A stretch of DNA of 64,000 bases, taken from Rhodococcus sp. ARC_M5 (GTDB taxonomy: Bacteria; Actinomycetota; Actinomycetes; Mycobacteriales; Mycobacteriaceae). This document shows, one piece after another, positions 42,112-53,307 of this stretch. The position numbers and the translations under genes were made by a program. The notes under the pieces were generated by a model, which ran no database searches, was not told where the DNA came from, and saw nothing but the letters and a program-made list of their open reading frames with translations. The DNA lies in NCBI RefSeq assembly GCF_022810405.1, contig NZ_JALGQE010000006.1, positions 124,001 to 188,000 on the forward strand. Reading direction: 5' to 3'. How positions within the stretch are numbered: position 1 is the stretch's first letter; every line of letters starts with the position of its first letter.

Positions 42112-43116
42112 TCACGAGCGAACTGCGACGTCCTCGGCGGTCTCGATCTTCTCGGATACGGCCGGGCCACGGGTGCGGCAGGCCGCCCACACGGCTGCGG
42201 TGGCGGCGGTACATGCGCCCGCACCGGCCACGTGGAAGGCGACGAGTACGGCCGGAACCCCGGTGAAGTACTGGACCAGTCCGATCAGAGACTGTGCGAG
42301 CACCAGGACGATCAGGACATTGAGTCGAAACGTGACGGCCTTCGGAGCCCGAACTGCATACAGGGCGAATACCAGACCGACCAGCAGGGCAAGGTAGCCG
42401 ACCAGGAATTGAGAGTGTGCGTGCACCAGCGTCACGATCTCGATACCGAGGCGCGGTACCGGTTCTTCGATGCTCTTGTCGCCCGCGTGCGGCCCGGCCC
42501 CGGTCACCATGGTGCCCGCGATCAGTACGCCCGCCAGCGCGATCCCGGACAGCCCCGTCAGCGCTCGCAGCGCAGCTGGCACCGTGGGCGTCGACTCCGA
42601 TGGCGCATCGCTTTCACCGACCTTGGCGTACAGCAGCGTGGCCAGCCACACCATCGCCATCGACACGACGAGGTGAACGGCGACCGTCCACCACAGCAGT
42701 CCGGTCAGCACGGTGAATCCGCCGATCACGGCCTGCACGACGGTACCGAGTGGCATCAGCCACGCGAAGAACAGTACTCCGCGACGACGCCGCGCCCTGG
42801 TGACGGCGATGACGACAGCGGCGGCCGAGAGAACGACGACGAAGGTGAGCAGACGATTGCCGAACTCGACGGCCTGGTGCAAGACCGGTACCTCGGACAC
42901 CCCGACGGGAGTGAAGCTACCCGGGAAGCACTGCGGCCAGGTGGGACAGCCGAGACCGGATCCCGTCACGCGAACGACGGAACCGGTGACCGCGATGCCA
43001 CCCTGGGTCAGGATTGCGATGAATGCCAGCACCCGCTGCACTCGACGCGACGGCAGTGGCAGGAGATCGACGACGCGCAGGAATACGCCATAGAGCTTCC
43101 GTAGGAGGGAGGGCAC
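42112..43116 (-). CDS. ctaA: heme A synthase (COX15/CtaA family)
   Basis: Oxidises the methyl group of heme O to give heme A for cytochrome c oxidase. The 334-residue protein has about eight membrane segments in two related halves. Conserved parts are GGIAVTGSVVRVTGSGLGCP near residue 39 with WPQCF after it (paired cysteines), LHQAVEFGNRLLTF near residue 79, VHLVVSMAM, and VHAHSQFLVGY in the second half (heme-ligand histidines). GTG 43116 (VPSLLRKLYG) is preferred; a TTG at 43140 extends it by eight residues. It follows the ABC permease by 55 nt on the same strand. Confidence 0.88.
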   Translation of the reverse strand: MPSLLRKLYGVFLRVVDLLPLPSRRVQRVLAFIAILTQGGIAVTGSVVRVTGSGLGCPTWPQCFPGSFTPVGVSEVPVLHQAVEFGNRLLTFVVVLSAAAVVIAVTRARRRRGVLFFAWLMPLGTVVQAVIGGFTVLTGLLWWTVAVHLVVSMAMVWLATLLYAKVGESDAPSESTPTVPAALRALTGLSGIALAGVLIAGTMVTGAGPHAGDKSIEEPVPRLGIEIVTLVHAHSQFLVGYLALLVGLVFALYAVRAPKAVTFRLNVLIVLVLAQSLIGLVQYFTGVPAVLVAFHVAGAGACTAATAAVWAACRTRGPAVSEKIETAEDVAVRS

Positions 43117-43171
43117 TCCACGATGGTAAACGCCGATCAACTACACAGCGTCGTTGGGTAGCGAGCGTGGC

Positions 43172-43972
43172 TCAGGTGAACTTGAACGTGCGCACGGCGA
43201 GCGTGCTGCACACCGCAGCCCAGACCAGCAGTACGACGACGCCGAACACGTCGAACGACGACGAGACACCTCGGCTCAACGCCTCGCCCAGCGCGCCGGA
43301 CGGAACGATGCGCGCCACGTTCTGCAGGCCCTGCGGAATCTGGTCGTCCACGAACACCACGCTGCCGATGCCCAGCATCACGAACCAGGCGATGTTCGCC
43401 AGCGCCAACACGATCTCCGCCCGCAGGGTGCCGCCGAGCAGCAGACCCATCGACGCGAAAGTCACGGTTCCGAGCGCGATGACGACGGCCCCGAGCAACA
43501 GGCCCGTCGCGCTCGGACGCCAGCCGAGTGCGGCACCGATCGAGCCGAGCAGAACCGACTGCAGAATCACCACGATCACCACTGCAGCGGATTTGCCGCC
43601 GATGATGCCCCACCGAGGGAGCGGTGTTGCCCCGAGCCTCTTGAGGGCACCGTAGCGACGATCGAACCCGACGGCGATCGCCTGCCCGGTGAACGCCGTC
43701 GACATGATGGCCACCATCATCACGGCCGGAACCACTCGGCCGACTCGGTCGTCGCCGAGCTCGCCGAAGGGCAGCAGGGTCAAGCCGATCAACAGTGTGA
43801 TCGGGATGAACATCGTCAGCAGCAACTGTTCGCCGTTGCGCAGCAGCAACTTCAGTTCGAGTCGGGTCTGCGCGAGCAGCATGCGCGCAGCCGACGCGGC
43901 CTGCGGGCGCGGCGCGAACAGGCCTGTCTCGAATCGGTTGTCGGCGAGCCGGGCTTCTCTGCGCACGGTCAC
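43172..43972 (-). CDS. ABC-2 type transporter permease
   Basis: Membrane partner of the ATPase encoded just upstream, 266 residues with about six membrane segments. The N-terminal 25 residues are hydrophilic, followed by RLELKLLLRNGEQLLLTMFIP, typical of ABC-2 exporters. The GTG overlaps the ATPase stop (GTGA). Substrate unknown. In mycobacteria the equivalent pair (Rv1457c-Rv1458c) also lies between mptB and the ctaA-like gene. An antisense or upstream in-frame extension is open but not family-like. Confidence 0.85.
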   Translation of the reverse strand: MTVRREARLADNRFETGLFAPRPQAASAARMLLAQTRLELKLLLRNGEQLLLTMFIPITLLIGLTLLPFGELGDDRVGRVVPAVMMVAIMSTAFTGQAIAVGFDRRYGALKRLGATPLPRWGIIGGKSAAVVIVVILQSVLLGSIGAALGWRPSATGLLLGAVVIALGTVTFASMGLLLGGTLRAEIVLALANIAWFVMLGIGSVVFVDDQIPQGLQNVARIVPSGALGEALSRGVSSSFDVFGVVVLLVWAAVCSTLAVRTFKFT

Positions 43973-44913
43973 TTCCTCAATTCTCTGCCGGTCAGCTCGA
44001 GGAAGACGTCCTCGAGGCGGCGCTGGTCGACCTGCAATTCGGTGGCCAACACGTCCTGCTGCGCACACCAGGACGTCACGATCACCAGAATCTGCGGCTC
44101 GATCACGCCGGAGACCACATAGGAACCCGGCGTCGGTTCCGACGGTACGTAACCCGGGGGGAGTGCCGCGTCGAGCAGAGACAGCTCGAGGCCCGGGGGA
44201 GCGGCGAACCGCAGTTGGCCCTCTGCGCCCTGCTTGGTCAATTCCGACGGGGTACCCGAGGCGACGACGCGGCCGTTGTCGATGATCGTCAACCGGTCGG
44301 CCAGTTGCTCCGCCTCGTCCATCAGATGTGTGGTGAGCAGTACCCCGACACCGTCGCGGCGCAAGGCGTCGATCAGTTCCCACACCAGAAGTCGGGCCTG
44401 CGCGTCGAGCCCTGCAGTCGGTTCGTCGAGGAACACCAGCTCGGGTCTCCCGACTATGGCGCAGGCCAGAGCCAGCCGCTGCTGTTGCCCGCCGGAGAGC
44501 CGTCGGTACGGCGTGCGGACGGCCGACGTCAGACCGAGGCAGTCGAGCAGCCATGCCGGATCGAGTGGGTCGGCCGAGTACGAGGCGACGAGTTGGAGCA
44601 TCTCGCCTGCCTTGGATCCTGGATAAGCGCCGCCGCCCTGGAGCATGACGCCGATTCGTGGCCTCAGCTGCGCCGACTGCGCAATGGGGTCCAGCCCGAG
44701 TACCCGAACGGAGCCGCTGTCGGGTACCACGAATCCCTCGCACATCTCGACGGTGGTGGTCTTCCCGGCACCGTTGGGGCCCAGCAGTGCGAGAACCTCG
44801 CCGGGACCGATGTCGAGGCTGAGACCGTCGACGGCAGTGACGCCGTCGTACGACTTGCGTACGTCGGTCAACTGCACGACAGGTTGCGTCGTATTCGACG
44901 TCCCGGAGGTCAC
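43969..44913 (-). CDS. ABC transporter ATP-binding protein
   Basis: ATPase of an ABC-2 exporter, 314 residues. Walker A GPNGAGKTTTVEM is near residue 48, followed by the signature LSGGQQQRLALACAI near residue 140, Walker B LVFLDEPTAGLD and the H-loop TTHLMDEAEQ. The C-terminal 80 residues are an accessory domain common in this subfamily. GTG 44913 overlaps the mptB stop by 4 nt, and its own stop overlaps the permease start, so all three are coupled. Substrate unknown; lying between mptB and ctaA suggests an envelope role but does not prove it. Confidence 0.9.
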   Translation of the reverse strand: MTSGTSNTTQPVVQLTDVRKSYDGVTAVDGLSLDIGPGEVLALLGPNGAGKTTTVEMCEGFVVPDSGSVRVLGLDPIAQSAQLRPRIGVMLQGGGAYPGSKAGEMLQLVASYSADPLDPAWLLDCLGLTSAVRTPYRRLSGGQQQRLALACAIVGRPELVFLDEPTAGLDAQARLLVWELIDALRRDGVGVLLTTHLMDEAEQLADRLTIIDNGRVVASGTPSELTKQGAEGQLRFAAPPGLELSLLDAALPPGYVPSEPTPGSYVVSGVIEPQILVIVTSWCAQQDVLATELQVDQRRLEDVFLELTGRELRK

Positions 44914-46703
44914 GAGGACCCAGCGTATTCGTCGGCGCTGCGCTCGCGTGCCGGTGGTCCGGTGCGGGTGGGCCACGGCATCCGGTTTCGCGTGAACAGG
45001 TACAGCACCGCGACCGTCAGGATTGTCATCACTGCGGCCTGCACTATCTGGAACGGCTGATACTCACTACCGTTCGGCATGAGAATCACGCTCACCAACG
45101 ACGAGAAGGCGATGGCAGGACGCCGGAACGAGGGAGTCGTGGCCCACGCGGCCAGCGGAATCACCGCCCACAGCAGGTACCAGGGTTGCACCACCGGGAA
45201 CAACAGAACGACGGCCCCGAGCGCAACTCCGAGTGCGCCGACCGGATGCAGGCGGCCGCGCAGAACTGCGATCAGCATGCGTACGACGATGATTCCCGCG
45301 ACGACGGCAGCGATCGGTCGAGTGAGACTCAACACAGCCGTGGTGTGATCACCGAGGCCGAGCAGCACGCCGACGAATCCGGTGCCGAGCCCGAGAATCG
45401 TCGGAATGGACATCCAGCTGCGCACCACCCCCGCGGTACCCAGAGTGTTGATCCAGCCGAAGCCGAGCCCGCTGCTCAGACTGACGGCGACCTGCACGGC
45501 GATGACGACCGTGCCGAGCAGTACCGCCACGTACACCACGGACCGGAGAGTGCCACCCCATCGCTTGGACAGTGCCATTCCCACGAAGCCCAGTGCGATC
45601 AGAGACGGGATCTTCACGGTCGACGACAGGGCGATCAGGGCGGCACCGCCGATGAGGAATGCGATGTCGGTCTTGCGCAGCGCTCCCGCGCGTTCCACGG
45701 CACGCAGTGCGAACTCGGTGCCTGTGAGCATCAGCCCGATCATCAAAGCCTCGTTGTGGATACCGGCAACCAGGTGGAACAGCAGCAACGGGTTCGCGGC
45801 GCCGAGCCAGAGTGCAGTCACGGACGCGACCCCGCATCGGCGTGCGAGACGTGGCAGTGCCCAGACGATCAGTGCCACGCCCACCAGCGCGAGCAGCCGA
45901 TGGAGGAATATGCCGGCGACGATGTTCTCGCCGGTCAAGTACGTGATTCCGCGGCCCATCCACAAGAACAGCGGACCGTACGGCGCAGGCGTATCGCGCC
46001 AGATGGTGGGAACGGTTCGGGTCAGCACATTGTCGACACCGAGTGCTGTCGCAGGGCCGACCTCGTAGGGGTCGAGTCCGCGCGCCGTGATCTCGCTCTG
46101 CGCCAGGTAGGAGTAGACGTCGCGCGAGAACATCGGCGGTGCGACACACAAGGGCAGGATCCACAGCAGCAATGTGCGGTCCATCTGGGAACGGGTGAGC
46201 CGACGCGGAGTGGCCCCGGACCGCGTCTGTCCGAGAGCGAATCGGCCCAGGAGCAACCAGGCGATGACCACGATGACGGTGCCGGTCATCGTGACGGTCA
46301 GCGCGGAGGTGGCCATTCGGGACGGCAGACTCAGTAGTCGAACGCCGAAGACGGGATTCTGCAGCACCGGCTGCGCGCCCGCGCCGAGGGCACCGATCGC
46401 CATCAGCAAGGCACCCGCGGCCCCGAAACGGCGAATGTTCCGAAGCTGGTTCGTCTCCGACGGATTCAGCCCCGGTGCCTCCTGCTCGTCTCCGTGCAGG
46501 GTCGCGACGCCACCGCCGGGAGGCGTGGGTTCGAGGCCGATGAGGCGACGTGCGGGGGCCAGGACGAATCGGCGGACGAACGCAGCGGAGGCGGCTTTCG
46601 AGGTGCCGGACCCCGAGGATGAACCCGGACCGCTCGCGAGAGGTGAGCTCTGGGAACTGGGCTCACTGTCTGTCGATGGCACAGTGGGAGCGTAGCGGTG
46701 CAC
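44910..46703 (-). CDS. mptB: alpha-1,6-mannopyranosyltransferase, MptB-like
   Basis: Polytopic GT-C type glycosyltransferase that uses polyprenyl-phosphomannose to extend the mannan core of lipomannan or lipoarabinomannan-like glycolipids. Of 597 residues, the first 80 are Ser/Pro-rich and hydrophilic; about 13 membrane segments follow. The first extracytoplasmic loop holds PPMFSRDVYSYLAQSEI near residue 190, with the acidic residue expected for GT-C enzymes, then RDTPAPYGPLF. GTG 46703 is the assumed start; GTG 46682 is possible. It is divergent from sufR across about 120 nt. Confidence 0.85.
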   Translation of the reverse strand: MHRYAPTVPSTDSEPSSQSSPLASGPGSSSGSGTSKAASAAFVRRFVLAPARRLIGLEPTPPGGGVATLHGDEQEAPGLNPSETNQLRNIRRFGAAGALLMAIGALGAGAQPVLQNPVFGVRLLSLPSRMATSALTVTMTGTVIVVIAWLLLGRFALGQTRSGATPRRLTRSQMDRTLLLWILPLCVAPPMFSRDVYSYLAQSEITARGLDPYEVGPATALGVDNVLTRTVPTIWRDTPAPYGPLFLWMGRGITYLTGENIVAGIFLHRLLALVGVALIVWALPRLARRCGVASVTALWLGAANPLLLFHLVAGIHNEALMIGLMLTGTEFALRAVERAGALRKTDIAFLIGGAALIALSSTVKIPSLIALGFVGMALSKRWGGTLRSVVYVAVLLGTVVIAVQVAVSLSSGLGFGWINTLGTAGVVRSWMSIPTILGLGTGFVGVLLGLGDHTTAVLSLTRPIAAVVAGIIVVRMLIAVLRGRLHPVGALGVALGAVVLLFPVVQPWYLLWAVIPLAAWATTPSFRRPAIAFSSLVSVILMPNGSEYQPFQIVQAAVMTILTVAVLYLFTRNRMPWPTRTGPPARERSADEYAGSS

Positions 46704-46811
46704 TCGCGCACGACCCGCACCGTGCTCGACTCCGCTTCACGGCTCGGCACCGGTACCGGCCGCATGGTCGGCAAAGGGCACCCTTGCTGGACCGGGTCAT
46801 GCAATTCCGTC

Positions 46812-46826
46812 ACACTGGTGTTGTGA
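46812..46826 (+). promoter_or_regulatory. candidate SufR operator
   Basis: ACACT (46812-46816), a 5-nt spacer, then TGTGA (46822-46826). This matches the ACACT-N5-TGTGA motif that I recall being described for M. tuberculosis SufR. It overlaps the proposed sufR GTG (46823-46825), which suits autorepression of the suf operon. Confidence 0.6.
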
Positions 46827-47644
46827 AAACAACCGAAAGCTCGCTCGTGCGTCCGGGAAGTGTCGTGTCCTCGGCCGCCGGCGCAGGCGTTCCGTCGGTG
46901 CGACCTGCCTCGGCCCCCGAGGGGCAGACGCGGAGCGCAGTGGTCACTCTGTTGCTCGAAGAGGGCCCCATCACCGCCTCCGATATCGGTACACGGCTGG
47001 GATTGAGCGCAGCGGGTGTCCGACGTCACCTCGACGCACTCATCGACGCGGGCGAGGCCCGCATCACCACCCCAGCAGGTGCGCAGCAACGGGGTAGGGG
47101 TCGGCCGGCCAAGTATTTCCAGCTGACCGCAGCCGGACGCAACCGTCTCGGCCACACCTACGACGATCTCGCCGGTGCTGCCATGCGGCAGCTACGCAAG
47201 ATCGGTGGAGATGCGGCCATAGAGGCGTTCGCCCGACAGCGCGTCAACACCATCGTGGCCGACGTCGAGCCGGCGACGGGATCCGATGCGCACGACGTGG
47301 AGGATGCCGCGGACCGAATCGCCGACGCGTTCAGCGCGGCGGGATTCTCTGCCACCACCCGTCAGGTGGGCAACGGTGTGCAGATCTGCCAGCACCACTG
47401 CCCGGTGTCGCACGTCGCCTCCGAGTTTCCGGAGCTGTGCGAGGCCGAGCAGACCGCGTTCGCCGAGATCCTCGGCACGCACGTACAGCGTTTGGCCACC
47501 ATCGCCAACGGTAATTGCGCTTGTACGACACACGTACCGCTGTCACCGACGCGGTACTCGAACACCGATAGTTCCGACAAGAAGACTCCCGACGCGCAGC
47601 CCCGCGTCGGAGAACGCCCACGCCTCCGGAAGGAGCCCGCATGA
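46823..47644 (+). CDS. sufR: Fe-S cluster-sensing regulator SufR
   Basis: DeoR/ArsR-like repressor of the suf operon that senses Fe-S status through its own cluster. Of 273 residues, the winged helix-turn-helix spans about 35-100 ([21 protein letters not shown], then [17 protein letters not shown]). The C-terminal cluster ligands are CQHHCPV near residue 193, a further Cys in FPELCEAEQ, and NCACTTH. The last 40 residues are a basic tail. GTG 46823 is used; an in-frame ATG at 46799 would add eight residues. The ATGA at its end couples it to sufB. Confidence 0.92.
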   Translation: MKTTESSLVRPGSVVSSAAGAGVPSVRPASAPEGQTRSAVVTLLLEEGPITASDIGTRLGLSAAGVRRHLDALIDAGEARITTPAGAQQRGRGRPAKYFQLTAAGRNRLGHTYDDLAGAAMRQLRKIGGDAAIEAFARQRVNTIVADVEPATGSDAHDVEDAADRIADAFSAAGFSATTRQVGNGVQICQHHCPVSHVASEFPELCEAEQTAFAEILGTHVQRLATIANGNCACTTHVPLSPTRYSNTDSSDKKTPDAQPRVGERPRLRKEPA

Positions 47645-49086
47645 CCGTCACACCAGACCAGGTGACACCCACCGCGCCGCTGACCCAGGACGAGACCATC
47701 GCCTCGCTCGGCACCTACGGATACGGCTGGGCCGACTCGGACGTAGCCGGTGAAAGTGCCAAGCGCGGCCTTTCCGAGGCTGTCGTCCGGGACATCTCGC
47801 AGAAGAAGAGCGAGCCCGAGTGGATGCTCGAGGCGCGCCTCAAGGCGCTCAAGACGTTCGAGCGCAAGCCGATGCCGAACTGGGGTTCCAACCTCGACGG
47901 CATCGATTTCGACAACATCAAGTACTTCGTGCGGTCCAGCGAGAAGCAGGCTGCAACGTGGGAAGACCTGCCGGAGGACATCAAGAACACGTACGACAAG
48001 CTCGGCATCCCCGAGGCGGAGAAGCAGCGCCTCGTCTCCGGTGTCGCCGCTCAGTACGAGTCCGAGGTGGTCTACCACTCGATCCGTGAGGATCTGGAGG
48101 CTCAGGGAGTGTTGTTCCTCGACACCGACACCGCCCTCAAGGAGCAGCCGGAGCTGTTCCGCGAGTACTTCGGCACGGTCATCCCCGCAGGCGACAACAA
48201 GTTCTCCGCACTGAACACCGCGGTGTGGTCCGGTGGATCCTTCATCTACATCCCGCCGGGCGTCCACGTGGACATCCCGCTGCAGGCCTACTTCCGGATC
48301 AACACCGAGAACATGGGTCAGTTCGAGCGGACGCTGATCATCGTCGACGAGGGTGCCTACGTGCACTACGTCGAGGGTTGCACGGCACCGATCTACAAGT
48401 CGGATTCGCTGCACTCCGCCGTGGTCGAGATCATCGTCAAGAAGGGTGGTCGTTGCCGCTACACGACCATCCAGAACTGGTCGAACAACGTCTACAACCT
48501 CGTCACCAAGCGCGCCAAGGCAGAGGCAGGCGCAACGATGGAGTGGGTCGACGGCAACATCGGCTCCAAGGTCACCATGAAGTACCCGGCCGTCTGGATG
48601 ACCGGTGAGTACGCCAAGGGTGAGGTTCTCTCGGTCGCCTTCGCAGGCCCGGACCAGCACCAGGACACCGGCTCGAAGATGTTGCACCTCGCGCCGCACA
48701 CGTCTTCGAACATCGTCAGCAAGTCGGTCGCCCGCGGCGGTGGGCGCACGTCCTACCGCGGTCTGATCCAGATCAACAAGGGTGCGCACGGCTCGCGTTC
48801 GACGGTCAAGTGTGACGCGTTGCTCGTCGACACGATCAGTCGTTCCGACACGTACCCGTACGTCGACATCCGCGAGGACGACGTATCGATGGGCCATGAG
48901 GCCACCGTCTCGAAGGTCAGCGACGATCAGTTGTTCTACCTGATGAGCCGCGGCTTGACCGAGGACGAGGCCATGGCGATGGTCGTGCGTGGCTTCGTCG
49001 AGCCGATCGCTCGCGAACTGCCGATGGAATACGCGCTCGAGCTCAACCGGCTCATCGAGCTGCAGATGGAAGGGTCGGTCGGATAA
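47641..49086 (+). CDS. sufB: Fe-S cluster assembly protein SufB
   Basis: Core scaffold subunit of the SufBCD complex, on which Fe-S clusters are assembled. The 481-residue protein has [19 protein letters not shown] near residue 60, [19 protein letters not shown] near residue 198, [19 protein letters not shown] near residue 240, and the C-terminal [20 protein letters not shown]. No intein is seen, unlike the mycobacterial SufB proteins that carry one. The ATG overlaps the sufR stop; sufD follows without a gap. Confidence 0.97.
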   Translation: MTVTPDQVTPTAPLTQDETIASLGTYGYGWADSDVAGESAKRGLSEAVVRDISQKKSEPEWMLEARLKALKTFERKPMPNWGSNLDGIDFDNIKYFVRSSEKQAATWEDLPEDIKNTYDKLGIPEAEKQRLVSGVAAQYESEVVYHSIREDLEAQGVLFLDTDTALKEQPELFREYFGTVIPAGDNKFSALNTAVWSGGSFIYIPPGVHVDIPLQAYFRINTENMGQFERTLIIVDEGAYVHYVEGCTAPIYKSDSLHSAVVEIIVKKGGRCRYTTIQNWSNNVYNLVTKRAKAEAGATMEWVDGNIGSKVTMKYPAVWMTGEYAKGEVLSVAFAGPDQHQDTGSKMLHLAPHTSSNIVSKSVARGGGRTSYRGLIQINKGAHGSRSTVKCDALLVDTISRSDTYPYVDIREDDVSMGHEATVSKVSDDQLFYLMSRGLTEDEAMAMVVRGFVEPIARELPMEYALELNRLIELQMEGSVG

Positions 49087-50301
49087 GTGAACAACCCTCT
49101 CACCGGAGTGATGGGTGCCGTGGCATCCGAAAACCCCGAAGCGGCCAAGGAAGACAAGTCGAAGCTGGTCGAGAACAAGGGCACTCAGTTCACGTCCTAC
49201 GACGTGAACGCGTTCGAGGTCCCGTCCGGTCGTGACGAGCTGTGGCGTTTCACGCCGCTGCGTCGGCTGCGCGGCTTGCACGACGGTTCCGCCGTCGCCG
49301 ACGGGGCCGCTCAGGTCACCGTCGGGGCCCCGGAATCGGTGGTCGTGGAGACCGTAGGCCGTGACGACGAGCGACTGGGCAAGGCCGGCGTTCCGGCCGA
49401 TCGTATTGCCGCTCAGGCATTCTCGGCGTTCACCGAGGCCACGATCGTCTCCGTGCCGAACGAGGTCGAGGTGGCCGATCCGATCGAGATCACCGTCGAC
49501 GGCCCCGGTGTCGACCACGTCGCCTACGGGCACGTGCAGATCAGGCTCGGCACGTTCGCTCGCGCCACCGTCGTGATCGACCAGCGGGGCAGCGGCACGT
49601 ACGCCGAGAACGTCGAGTTCGTTCTCGGTGACAGCTCGCAGCTGCACGTCGTGCTGATTCAGGACTGGCAGTCCGACGCCGTGCACGTCGCGGCGCATCA
49701 TGCGCTGCTCGGACGCGACGCCGTGTTGCGGCACTACAACGTCAGTCTCGGTGGAGATCTGGTGCGCATCAGCCCGACCGTGCGCTACGGCGCCCCCGGC
49801 GGCGATGCGAACATGCTCGGTGTGTACTTCGCCGACGCCGGTCAGCATCTCGAGCAGCGTCTGCTCGTCGACCATTCGGCTCCGCATTGCAAGTCCAATG
49901 TGATGTACAAGGGCGCACTGCAGGGCGAAACCGGACCCGGCACCGTCGACGCGCACACCGTGTGGATCGGAGATGTGCTGATTCGAGCCGAGGCCGAGGG
50001 AACCGAGACCTACGAGCTCAATCGCAACCTGGTGCTCACCGACGGCGCTCGCGCCGACTCGGTACCCAACCTCGAGATCGAGACCGGCGAGATCGTCGGA
50101 GCAGGCCACGCCAGCGCCACCGGCCGTTTCGACGACGAGCAGCTGTTCTACCTCCGCGCTCGTGGCATCTCGGAGGAAGTCGCTCGTCGACTCGTCGTGC
50201 GCGGGTTCTTCCACGAGATCATCGACAAGATTCCGGTCCCCGCCGTACGCGAGCGTCTCGACGCCGCCATCGAGACCGAACTCGCCGTCGTCGGCGCGTA
50301 G
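49087..50301 (+). CDS. sufD: Fe-S cluster assembly protein SufD
   Basis: Partner of SufB in the SufBCD scaffold, 404 residues. It has the beta-helix core with RHYNVSLGGDLVRISPTV-like RHYNVSLGGDLVRI near residue 214, the conserved SAPHCKSNVMYKGAL near residue 260 (with Cys and His near the SufB interface), and the C-terminal FFHEIIDKIPVPAVRERLD. The GTG follows the sufB TAA directly. Next gene sufC starts 39 nt downstream with its own ribosome binding site. Confidence 0.95.
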   Translation: MNNPLTGVMGAVASENPEAAKEDKSKLVENKGTQFTSYDVNAFEVPSGRDELWRFTPLRRLRGLHDGSAVADGAAQVTVGAPESVVVETVGRDDERLGKAGVPADRIAAQAFSAFTEATIVSVPNEVEVADPIEITVDGPGVDHVAYGHVQIRLGTFARATVVIDQRGSGTYAENVEFVLGDSSQLHVVLIQDWQSDAVHVAAHHALLGRDAVLRHYNVSLGGDLVRISPTVRYGAPGGDANMLGVYFADAGQHLEQRLLVDHSAPHCKSNVMYKGALQGETGPGTVDAHTVWIGDVLIRAEAEGTETYELNRNLVLTDGARADSVPNLEIETGEIVGAGHASATGRFDDEQLFYLRARGISEEVARRLVVRGFFHEIIDKIPVPAVRERLDAAIETELAVVGA

Positions 50302-50340
50302 GTCCACCCGAACTTTTCTCGACTGCACAAAGGAACTGTG

Positions 50341-52412
<2,072 letters not shown>

Positions 52413-52910
52413 ATGCGCATGGAACAGATGTATCAGGAAGTGATTCTCGATCACTACAAGCACCCGCACGGCCGCGGACTGCGCGAGCCGTTCGGCGCGG
52501 AGGTACACCACGTCAACCCCACCTGCGGCGACGAGGTCACCCTGCGCGTGCACATCGAGAACGGCACCGTCGCGGACGTCTCGTACGACGGCCAGGGCTG
52601 CTCGATCAGTCAGGCAGCGACATCGGTGCTCACCGACCAGGTCGTCGGACTGAGCGTCGACGATGCGCTGAAGACGGTGGACGCGTTCAGCGACATGGTC
52701 GGCAGCAGAGGTACCGTCGAGGGTGACGAGGACGTCATCGGTGACGGAATCGCGTTCGTCGGAGTCGCCAAGTACCCGGCTCGCGTGAAGTGCGCATTGC
52801 TGGGCTGGATGGCTTTCAAGGATGCGGTTGTTCAAGTAGTGGACGCAGATACGACAGCTACGACGGGCGGGACCGCCCAGACGGCACTTTCCGGAGGACA
52901 GCAATCATGA
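52413..52910 (+). CDS. sufU: SufU-type zinc sulfur-transfer protein
   Basis: Accepts persulfide sulfur from SufS and passes it to the scaffold; in Gram-positives it is a zinc protein rather than a true scaffold. The 165-residue protein keeps the three conserved cysteines in NPTCGDEVTL (about residue 42), GQGCSISQAATSV (about residue 67) and RVKCALLGWMAF (about residue 130). The C-terminal 25 residues are a Thr/Gly-rich tail. The ATG directly follows the sufS stop; ATGA links it to sufT. Confidence 0.95.
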   Translation: MRMEQMYQEVILDHYKHPHGRGLREPFGAEVHHVNPTCGDEVTLRVHIENGTVADVSYDGQGCSISQAATSVLTDQVVGLSVDDALKTVDAFSDMVGSRGTVEGDEDVIGDGIAFVGVAKYPARVKCALLGWMAFKDAVVQVVDADTTATTGGTAQTALSGGQQS

Positions 52911-53287
52911 CCGAAGCAACAGAGACCACACCGGCTGTGACCGCGACGCCGGTGGAACTCACCGCAGACGAGATCAAGGTGCTCGAGGACCTCGAAGAGG
53001 CGATGCGCGACGTCGTCGACCCCGAGCTGGGCATCAACGTCGTCGATCTCGGTCTGGTCTACGACATCAAGATCGATGCCGAAGACATCGTCACGGTCGA
53101 CATGACGCTCACCTCTGCGGCATGTCCGCTGACCGACGTCATCGAGGACCAGGCCAGGGGCGCACTCGTACGCAGCGGACTGGCTGCCGACCTGAAGATC
53201 AACTGGGTCTGGATGCCGCCGTGGGGCCCGGACAAGATCACCGACGACGGTCGCGAGCAGCTCAGGGCCCTCGGCTTCACTGTCTGA
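52907..53287 (+). CDS. sufT: SufT/PaaD-like metal-sulfur cluster protein (DUF59)
   Basis: A 126-residue protein of the MIP18/DUF59 family, an accessory factor in Fe-S protein maturation. Features are VVDPELGINVVDLGLVYDI near residue 38 and the conserved cysteine in LTSAACPLTDVIEDQ near residue 70, ending with the PPWGPDKITDDGREQLRALG stretch. The ATG overlaps the sufU stop. Last gene of the suf operon; the convergent ku gene ends 20 nt away. Confidence 0.94.
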   Translation: MTEATETTPAVTATPVELTADEIKVLEDLEEAMRDVVDPELGINVVDLGLVYDIKIDAEDIVTVDMTLTSAACPLTDVIEDQARGALVRSGLAADLKINWVWMPPWGPDKITDDGREQLRALGFTV

Positions 53288-53307
53288 CCTGCGGCCGAGT
53301 CGGCCTC

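Noticed and set aside
43973..44743. Longer version of the ABC permease starting up to 257 codons upstream
   Set aside because: The extra part is antisense-free but lies in another frame of the ATPase gene and is Arg-rich; GTG 43972 with GTGA overlap gives the normal ABC-2 permease.
53288..53307. GGCCGA-G-TCGGCC palindrome between sufT and ku as terminator
   Set aside because: The loop would be too small for the full stem, leaving only a 4-bp GGCC stem; not convincing.
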